Of a DNA stretch of 64,000 nucleotides, positions 35,701 to 46,400 are shown in pieces. The stretch is from the NCBI RefSeq assembly GCF_000471905.2, contig NW_006497658.1, positions 2,256,864 through 2,320,863 of the forward strand, written 5' to 3'. The position numbers and the translations under genes are program-made. The stretch is from Amborella trichopoda. Its lineage: Eukaryota; Streptophyta; Magnoliopsida; Amborellales; Amborellaceae. Numbering within the stretch: position 1 is the first letter of the stretch; each line of letters starts with the position of its first letter. The notes beneath the pieces are model-generated. The model worked only from the letters and a program-made list of their open reading frames with translations. It ran no database searches and was not told where the DNA came from.

Positions 35701-38700
35701 AATCAAAGGCATGCGAATATCTGAGCTCAATAAGCAGTGTGCCTTCCATTCTCATGTTACAAATTTATGACTGATAGGAAATGTGATTTTTCATTTTTGC
35801 TATATGCTTGAATATTTCTTTTGAAAAGGTAACATAAATATTAATGTCATTAAAATTGTATACACATTCCCCACGAGGAGTGGTATGAAAGGGCTGCCCA
35901 CATCTCGGGTGCTGTACATAAGTGGGGAAAGAGAAGAAGGAAAGAGAATAAACAAAATGTGGGTTAGTAGGTTCCCCTACAACAAAAAGGCAGAGGGGAA
36001 CCGGTCAGAGAATATAGAGAAGAAAAGGTTGTGGTTGCATTTGATTGCTATGTGCTGGCTGAGATCCTCTGTGTGGCTCCCCTTCTTGTGAGCAGATCAG
36101 CTTTCCAGTTGGCTTTGCCCCAAATGTTCTGGAAGGAGACTATGAGGGCGATCATAAATGTGAGCAAGGTGCCATGAGTAGGGATCAAACTGGGAGGCCC
36201 AAGATATAATATTCCTTGAAACACGTGCCAGTACGAGTTTAGATCGCCACAGTGGGTTGAATTTCTTGTGGCTTTTGAGAGGGGCAATCGATTCGGCCAT
36301 TGTTGTGTTGACATTGCCAATGAATCCTCAGAAGGATAGGTTCATATTATTAATGAAGTCTTTGAAGATTCCCCCAAAACCACTAGGGCCACGGCCAGGG
36401 TCACCTAGTGAGCAGCCATCCAAATTAAGTTTGATTATTCCAGTCTGGTGGTTGCCACTGGCTGGCTCTTGGGATACGTCTGGGTTTGTACAAGAGAGTA
36501 TCGAGCGAGTTGAATTGAAGTCGGCTCTTGTAAAGGAATGCAGTCCCTTAAATTTTTTGGCAAATTTTTTTGTGATTTCCTTAATGTGGGTATCAATTGT
36601 GATTTCCTTAATGTGGGTATCAATTGTGATTTCCATAATGTGGGTGGTCTCCCATGTGGGACACACTTCTCTCATTGCCTTCGAAGACCTTCTGGTTTCT
36701 TTCATTCTATATGACCCAAATAGTGGTTAGGACAAAGGCCGTCCAAAAGAATTGGCCTGCGGTAGGGTTGGGGGTAGAAGATGCTTTCCTCATCATCGTC
36801 ATCATCATCATTGTCATCATCATCATCATCATCATTGTCATCATCATCATCATTATGTCATCCCATCATTATCCCAACTATCTGGGGTTGGCTATAGAAT
36901 CTTGTTTAACCATTCCACCCAATCAAGTGCCATACCCTGAATCAGACCATAAGTCACCATATCTTTTTCACTACTACGATCCATGTTTTTTGGGGGCCTT
37001 CCTTTTGTCCTTTTAGAGCTTTCCACTTGAACCAAATAACTCCTCCGAACCGGTGCTATTCGAGGTTGACGCTGCACATGACAAGACCACCTAAGTCTAC
37101 TTTTCCTAACTTTATTGCTTATTGGAGTTTCACTTAAGTTCTTTTGAAATTTAGAATTATATCTTTCCTTGTCTTGCCACTTATCCATCTCAACATCCTC
37201 AACTTAGCTATACTCATTTTATGGATATGTTGTTTTTTGACCGCCCAACATTTCGTCCCATAGAGCATGGCTGGTCTTATAACCATCCTATAGAAAGATA
37301 AGATGGTATATGGTTAAATTTATTCTATTTATTAATAGTTTTAAGTATTGACTGTCAGTACTATCCCAGTTATTTTTGTTGTTGTTGTTGTTGTTAGTTG
37401 TGACTATTACTATTATTATTATTTTTATTCTTATTATTAGGGAAATTTATCAAAATACCCATAAGAGATGCACCATTTAATATTATATGCATTTGCAGCT
37501 ATTCCAACTCAAGGACATTTGTTTCTATGGGTATTTTGAAATTGAATCAAAAGATACGGTAAGGTGTTAAATTGTTCATCTCCCATGGGTAATTTGATAA
37601 ATTTCCTTATTATTATTGTCGTCGTCGTTGTTGTTGTTATCATTATCATTTATCATTACCACTATCATTGTCTTTATTATTGTTGTTGTATTATTATTAT
37701 TATTACTATTATTATTATTATTAATTTTATTATTATTGTTGTTATTGTTATCGTTGCTGTTGTTATTGTTACTATTTTTATTATTTTTAATAGAACTATC
37801 AATGCTACCTTTTATGCTTCTCTAACTAGTAGAAGTCTCTTTGGACACTTGCTAGTTTCTTTGAAAATCTTTCAGTAATAAATAATAATCCTGAAGTTGA
37901 ATTAAGGCCTTTCCTTATTTCCTTTGGCATGGTCCAAAGGTCTTCAATCATCTAAAAAATTTTTCACCTTTGTTAAACAGAAGTCAAACATGTTAAAACT
38001 TACGAGTTTCTAACTTTGAGCTGCCATTTCTAATAAAAGGCAGCTCTTAAACCATTGTGCTCTGAGAATGTTTAAATGTTCTTAACAAATAAAAAGATAT
38101 TACCTAAAAAAATAATCCGTTTATAGTTTTTTATTTCTTGAATGTTAATTTTTTGCATTTTTCATCTTGTTATGCAGACGTCGGCAAGCAAACGATCGGC
38201 GGAGTGATGATGGGCCATATATTTCCCGTATCCACAACAAATGACTATTAGAAATATTTTTTTGTAGTCTAACGGCTAATTTCTCTTATGCTAAGATTGA
38301 TGCCCTTTATGACTAAAAAGATGATCGGATTGCTCAAGATGACTTGCGGTTTAAATTGTTGCGCAAAAATTCATCTCGAAGGAAGTATTATAGTGACTCT
38401 GAAAATCAGAATGGAGATCTCCGTGAAAAACTCTCACGGTTTGCTCCATCTTCATCAGTTATAGATACACCCCACCGCATGCCTGGAACGAGGAATACAC
38501 GAACTGCAAGGCGAATTCCTCCTACAAGAAGTGCTGATGACTTGCTCCAGTTGGACTCTTTGAGAAGATCTTACTCATCATGGACTCTTGATGGGTTAAA
38601 GCGCAGATCACCTGAGAGGCCATTAGGTGGAGCTTCCAGAGCCCTCTCCTCTCCAAGAAATATGCATGCATTGCATTCTGTTCAATCATCTAGATCTATC

Positions 38701-40397
38701 GATACTTCAAGACCCAGCTCTTTCCTGACAAAAGATTCTGTGCCTCTTGAATCTGCTAAATCAGTTGCTCGCCTTGCTCCTACTGCTAATGGAATTACGC
38801 AGAAGCCAGCTTATCCGGTACTTCCAGCTCTTTCTTGTTCTCGTTTTAGCAACAATGTTTGTTAACTACTAGGCTGGTAGTTCTTTTGCACTGACTGGTA
38901 CTTCTTTTGTGTGATGGTCTTAAATTATAGTTTAGCATTGGTCTACTTGATAATTCTTTCAATACTACAAACTCACTATATGCTGATGTCAAAAGATTCA
39001 TGCTCCTGTGGGAGCCTTTCCTACATTCAATCCCAACCCAATCTTGGAGTATTTTTAGGACTCTAAAGTTTGGGAATGTAACCTCTTCAACCTGGCGACT
39101 GACTTCAAAAAGAATAAAAAATAAAAAAATAAAATAAAATAAGGGTGAGGTTTTCATAAGGTTGCAACCTTAAACAATCCAACTTGGTAATGTTCGTCCC
39201 GATAGCAGGGATCTCCTACTGGCCTCGGGTGAGGTTTGCATAAGGTTGCAACCTTAAACAATCCAACTTGGTAATGTCCGCCCCGATAACAGGGACTTCC
39301 TATGGGCCTCTGGCAACATGGGTCAAAGGAGCCGCCCACACTCATCTTTTGGCAACTGTTTACAATCCAACTAGGTGGACATCCTTTGCGGATATTCAAG
39401 ATTGGAGCCTTCCATATTTTGTTGACAATTTTAGGTTTTAAGTTTTGGTGAAAATGTATTTTATTTCTTCCTCTCTACCTCTCTTGTATTCTGAGCACCC
39501 ATCTTGTGGGTTGCCAATTTTTACCACTTCAGTGGCAATGTAACTATAATTTATTTATACAAGTCAAATAGTTTCAAAAAAGATAAAAGGCGCACCTCCA
39601 TGGTCCAAACTTTGTCATAAGATGCAATTTTGGTGTCAGAATTTTTAGGTTGGTCCGAGAATCTATTTTCATCTCTAATTATAAAATCTTAAACTGAAAA
39701 AAATGGTTCAAATCAAGTAGATCCACAAAATGCATGAAAATGTTTACAATGGACGGTCCAGATAATGTGTTGCAAGATGTACTATTTTTGGGACCTAAAA
39801 TTTTTTTTTTTTTTTTATATATATCTCGATGTTGAGATGATCAATTAGTTGGTTTTCCAATCTCAAAATAGCCTTTTCCGATAGATTTTTGAGGTGTACC
39901 TTAATTCTACAATTTAAGTTGTCCACCTTATATAAACTTTTCCTTAAAAATAAAGCTCATTCCTTAAGTGCCTGAAAGGAAACTAGCATCATTAAATTGA
40001 ATATAGACTGTCCGGTTTTTGGACTGTCGGATCAAAGTGTTTAAGAAATAAAAAAAATCTGATTTTCTTATTTTATTTTATTTTTGCAAATAATCATTTG
40101 GAGATTCTTAGGTGGATCCCAAAATTTAATATAGAAACCTAGGGAGTAGTGTAAAGTATGCTTCTGCTTCTGCTTCTGCGGGAGCATTCTATGCATGCTC
40201 CATGGTGAATTGCTGATTAGTTTTCAGCATTTATGCATTTAGGTTCTGTTAGATGTGCATGGCTTGATAGGTTTCTTATATAGCTTTTTTTCTATTGGCT
40301 GTTTCACAACATCGATGTATGTCCAAAGGCGCCAGTCTTGAAATAGGGATTTCAGTTTAATTATTGGAGGATGGCAAGATGGCACATTTTTTTTTTT

Positions 40398-40442
<45 letters not shown>

Positions 40443-43400
40443 TTTGAAGTTCGTGTACTTTTAGTGCTCATTGGACTTTACTTGCTTGAGTTGAGATAAT
40501 TAGTGTTCCAAGCTATTATATAACAATGAGGGCAAACAGAATTCAATCAATCTTGAAACTTTTTAAAATAAAGATCTGTCAAGTTTATTAGTGGGAAACT
40601 GTGGATTGGGGACTACAATGAGATATACTCTTGAGCCAATGCTCACTTATGAATCAAACTGTTGCTGTAGTCTATCGATGATTATGGTTTATCTCATTAA
40701 TTGGATAATAACCTGCCCCAAATCCATATTGCAAACCTCAAATGTACTTATCTGTTGACCTTCCTTCTAAAAACCTAAGCAAACAGTGGATTTGGGTGCG
40801 TTTCCTAAAAAACAAAAATGGTGGATTTGGGTGATTGATCCTAAAATGACTTTCCTGCATTGTGTGATATGTTATTTGTGTTTTATGTGTTTTGTTGCCT
40901 ATGGGTTTTATATGTATTTGTGTACATGTACATGTGCATGTGGAGTGCTAGAGGGCTGGGTGTGTGTGCATGCATGCACGCAACCAGATGCAGAGAGTGT
41001 GTTGGTTCTTTTTAGAAGGAGAAGCAACCTTGTTATTTATTCTCTGTTTTTGAATGGAACTGAGGAACTTCGTAGTAACTATGTCTACAAAACTGTATGC
41101 ACATTGCACAAAAAATCTAGATGCTAGGATGATTAGTTTTTTTTTGCCAAGTTGGGAACGATTGTTTGGGAATGATATAAGACTTCAATTCCTCTGGGTC
41201 CTGCCACTTAACTTGTAATTAATGAGTGCGTACAGGCCACTTAAGAATCGTGAAGCAAGGATATGCTCATGGCTGTTTTCACAGGCTGGATTTTTGAGGT
41301 ACTTCAGTAGGCTAGTTTGTTGTTGTTCTGGGGTCTATAAGCTCCCACCTTCATGCATTGGAACTCTTGAGCTGACTAACGTCTATTGTGTAATCCTTGT
41401 GCTTCGAGTGTGATTAAGCTAGAGATATTTAAAGGAAAAATTGGCCACATCAAGCTGCATTTGGTATTTTTGGTAATAAACTGTATATTCATTGTTTGCT
41501 TATAAAAGAAAGTGTTGTTATATCCTGACAGATTTTTCCACAATGATGTTTTGCGGTTATTGGAATCAACTACGAAGACATCGAAATCAAATAGTTATTT
41601 GTCCCAATAAAATCTCTGTGGCTGATCTGTGCTAGTCAGATGTGGCTAGATCGAGAGTGGTTCCTCTTTCACATGTTTTTTTTTTGATGCTGTTAACTGT
41701 TTCTCTTGCACATGTTGACTGGAATAGAATGCTATATACTTATTCAAGAACAGAACTTATCCATCACATATGGGTGTCGGCCTGGATTTTCTTTGTTTTG
41801 CTTTTGTTTTTTGTTTTGGTGGTGGTGTCTATCAAACTGGGGTTGGCTGATTCCTGCCTGCATATTAGTGATGACAAAAATATGGAAAACCCATAATCAC
41901 TAAAAGATTCGGAGACTAGAGTCCTCTTTAATTTGTTAATCTGGCAAGCATCTATTTTCAACTGATGGGTGATAAAACTAAGGCCATGGTGGCAACTATG
42001 AAAAGTTGAAGTTAGTTCAACAATTTGCCAATTATTCATTATATTTTCCTTGCATTTAGTGATGTATGGGATTCTTATCCTTACTGTAGAAATGTCGCAG
42101 ATAATGTTTCTCTTTGACAAACACCTTTTGGACATGATACCTGGTTCCTATGTAATTTCATGTTTTACAAAATATAGGAACCAGATGAGTTCCGCTCAGA
42201 CACCCAACATCTATGAATATGGCCTGTATGATTAACTACTATGGATTTGAAGAGAAATTTAAGTGTCATTGCGATGAAAGTAGCATCACATGAAAAGGTT
42301 TTGGGTAAAACTTGAGTTGTGATCAGTTGTATGATTCAAGAATCAGTGGTATTTGATGCTTTAAAGAAATAGACAACCACTACAACCTTTTCCATATTGT
42401 ATGAAATGGCCCAAGGTTACCATGGTCATTGGAGAAATCAATATTGGCCCCATTTTAACAGCTATTGGATCCCCAAAATTTGTCATCAGGATTTGAACAA
42501 TGTGCTCAATTGGGAAATCTATTTCCTATAATCAATTCCAGATTCCAGAAAGATACCCCAGAACTGGGATTTAATCTGACGCAAGAAGTGAAGTGTCTAA
42601 CATGCCAACCTGGGAAGGATCCTTTCATAAGAAGCTTGATTACCAGTAAAATGGGTGAATATGTCACAATTATAATTGAGTCTTTCTTTCTTTCTCTCTC
42701 TTTTATGAATTTAAAGTCCAGAGGTTGTGATCATTGACTTCATGCCATCTGTATATCAGAATCAGCCACGGATAGCTGTCTTCTTATGAAATGTATCTCT
42801 TTAATATGTATCTGTGATCTCTGAGGCATTAATGTGCATTACATGACCCCTTAGCTAGATAATAGTGATGGTTTTGAAAAACTTAAAATAACAAATAGAA
42901 AGGGAGATTACCTTTCAGTGTCCGATATTCTTCATGAAATATTCTTGGTATATATGTCATTCCCTTTTCTAAGTATATAATTTTTCTTCATGAATGCTCA
43001 TTATAGCCAGTCCTCCATCTTAACCGTTGTCTCCTTAATGCAGGCTGAGGAATACACTGTTGCAAGCTTGTTGCATGCGCTAGGTCTGGGCAAATATGCC
43101 ATCCTTTTTCAGGCAGAAGAGGTAATTTACATACACGTGCCTGGGTTTGTGAGAGCGTGTCTCTTTAGATTTACCTCGAGAAGCTAGGAACTTTAAATTA
43201 ATGAGTTTGTTGTTTCCGAAATTTTCTGAGCATGGTTACATGAATAAAGTGGTTTATAGCATTTGAATCAGTTTGTTACGTCTAAAATTTTCTGATCATG
43301 GTTCTATGAATAAAGCTGTTCATAGTTTTAAATCAGAGATGCTAGTGCATTTTAGCTTCTTCCAATACTTTGCTTTCTGGGAGGATGCACATTTCTGTAG

Positions 43401-46400
43401 GGACTGAAGTCTGGATTCTTGTACGTCATTTCTCTCTTTTTTGATGTGCTGCACTTGTGATAGATGATTAGGGAGTCAATTTATGCATGCTAAAATAATT
43501 ATACTTTTTTAATGTGTTGATAACTGTCCTCAATCTGCATGTCTGGCATTTCCTATAGGCAGGGTCACTTGGCTTTGTTTTCAGTGCTTTCATGATGTTC
43601 TTTTTAATATAACCAATCAATTTCAAAAGGCACATATCGGCAATGATGTCATTTTCTTGGAAAAGATGTTTTGCTTGCACTCCCTATAAGCCGAATTTGT
43701 GCAGGCAACTTATTGGCTCATCTGGATGGGACCTACTTCTTGGGATCTACATGTGATACATGATTATTTCCATTTGTTGACTTCTTCAGGTGGACATGAC
43801 TGCTTTGAAGCAGATGGGAGACACTGACCTCAAAGAGTTGGGGATACCAATGGTATTATTGGCTCCTAGGATTTCTGTTACTTCAAATGATTATCTACCC
43901 CACATCTGCTTGCTTATAAGACTACACAGTTTATCGTTCATTACCAGACAATAAATGTCTCATATATAGTTGATAAACAAAAACTACACAGGTTTACAGT
44001 TATTTCACATGACCAGAACTATCATTGTCGATTTCACATGAACTGCACTCTTAAATTTGCAAGTAGTCTTTCTTTGTAAAGAACAACTCAAATATTTATT
44101 CTTTATTGTTTCCTACTTCGATGCATGCTTAGAGATTACAACATCCAGATTTCAAATTCTAAGTAAACATGAGTTCTGCTTTTGCTAAAATACTTGGGAA
44201 CCTTGGAACACATTTATGCTATATATGAAGTGAAAAATATAAATTTTTGATATGGATGAAATCAAGTTTTACGCCAGTCAAGCACTGATTTGTATAGACT
44301 TAATAATTTGATGTCATGGCCATTTCTTATTTTAAATATGTTGTTTACAAAATATGTCAATCATTGGAGAGAAAGTATAGATCGAATTGCTCTTGATGCA
44401 AATATGCAAATAAATATAGGCATGTGTGCAAAAAGGTAATTTTCTTTGTAAGTAAATATGCTAATTGCCAAAAGAGGGTAAATATGGTGAGGTGATACAT
44501 TAAAGAAGAGGGAGAAGGGAGGAGTGAGATAAGATTTTGGAATGAAGAGATTAGAGAGCTAGTGCTGAAAAATGTGGGGCCAACGAGAGGCAAATACTCT
44601 ATGGCTGGGGAATCTCTTCGCATGACATGGAGCATGTGTCAAAGACATCTCCCTGTCCCTAAGATGCTTAATCTCCTTCAGTATATCTGCTGGCTTCTAT
44701 GGTTAGCCTCTGGCCTACGGCCTACTTGATATGTCAGATTGTCATCTTCTGCCATTGGTGGACTGTCGATAAGAACTGAACATGATTTTTTGAGATCCTG
44801 CCTAAGGTGTCTTACACACCCTTGTGGGGCACATGAAATGGAGTCCCAAATGGTTTCTGTGCTGCTCCTCAAGGTATTCCTGAGACCCCAAGAGTCACAG
44901 GTCGTGGACTCCCAAAAGAGCTGCCTTCAAAGCTACAATGTCAGGTACCCGTGTGGGGAGGGGATCAAGAGCCACTTAAATACATTTAGAGGGCACATCC
45001 CCATTAGAACATGGCTTCATCTGGTGTTGAACAGACATGGTATCAGCAGCACGTAAAGGAGGTTGTTGCTTTTGTCAGGTCCAATGATTCTTGAACAAGT
45101 TGATGATGTAGATGAAGCAAAGGGCATGTTTGGTACGTGTGAAAATACTTCCGTGAAAGTATTTTCAAATGAAAGAACTCCCCCACATGAATAGGTGTGG
45201 GAGTTTTTTCACACCAATTGGCTGCTAATTGGGCTGAAAAAAATGCACTGGAACAAATTGGTGTGAAAAAACTCCCATATCTAATCACATGGGAGAGTTC
45301 TTTCGTGTGAAAATACTTTCACAGAAGTATTTTCACCCGTACCAAACGTGCCCCAAGAGAATGAAAGATGCAGAAAAAAGTGATCTGCCTCAGCAATGAA
45401 CAAGTAAATGTTGGGAGTTGGAGCCCTAGGTGTTTACTGGTCTCTGATTGGCATCTTGTTAAGTGAAATTAGCCATTTGAAGACTTACACTCTTGTTGGA
45501 CCTGAGGAAACCCATGATAGAGAAAATCTGGGCATTCAGTCTTGCTACTTTCTTGCTACTGCCCTGAAGAGTTTTGGAAAAGGATTTGATAAAGAACCTA
45601 CCGAACTATTGTAACCCTAGACAAGCCATCTTTAAACAACAGGAGAATGAGCATAACTTGATAAAGAACCTACTGACTCTCTTGTCACCCAGGACAATTT
45701 ATTTACATTCCTGGGGAAATGAACGCAGGGTCACAAGTTCAAGACACCGTAAACGATGTTAACAATCCTTAAACTCATTGTCAGGGTTATCAAATGCGAG
45801 ATATGACTTGATGTGCCAGGGAGTCTAATGTGCTATGTGCCTCGATGCAAACACAATGCAGGCTCATCACTTCCAAAGCAGTTACTAAATTTTAAAAAAT
45901 AAATTTAAAAGTTACCAAAAGAAATTTTTATAGTACTCTCTCCTGCCTCCACCTTTTTGAACACTGGATAGGATTGCTTTGTATTTGCTCTCATATGATG
46001 TCTCATAGCATATAGCATACTCCATCATTTATATCTTCATTTGAGTCAGAGCTACATGCAGCCTAGGTGATACAATCGCAGGTCTTGAAAGTGAAAGCTA
46101 TTGATTGGAAGTGCAGGGAATGGATATTACTTTCATAAGTTTCAAGTGAAAATCCTACATGTTCTCCTTGCTTGTATAACCTAACTCATTCATGACTTTG
46201 TTGTTCATTGTATGTTGAGCGTCGAAGCTCTTATTTGTGTAAGGTTCTAATCTTAAAAGTTAAAACAGCACATAGCATTGGTTTCAAAAAGTAGGTAGAT
46301 TTCCTGGTTGAGTCTCTTTTTTAGCTTGCGTATTCATGCCTCCTTGAAAGCAAAGCTTGCTCGGAACTCGTGTCAATCAATCTCTGATAAATTGATTTAA

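Larger units (their letters stand above)
34250..38177 (+). other. SAM-gene intron 2 (3.9 kb)
   Basis: 34250-35830 shows nothing recognisable. The rest holds an L1-type LINE 3' end, an RTE LINE fragment (both antisense), a small MITE and TTA/CAT microsatellites. Confidence 0.8.
38818..43043 (+). other. SAM-gene intron 4 (4.2 kb)
   Basis: Contains the composite MITE at 39143-39943 and an AT microsatellite at about 40398-40432. 40445-43043 shows no recognisable element beyond short CT and GT runs. Confidence 0.75.

Noticed and set aside
36654..36940. His/Ile-rich frames around 36.8 kb
   Set aside because: Translations of the (CAT)n tail of the RTE LINE.
37564..37878. Ile/Val/Leu-rich possible membrane proteins
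   Set aside because: They are translations of TTA/TTG/ATC trinucleotide repeats.
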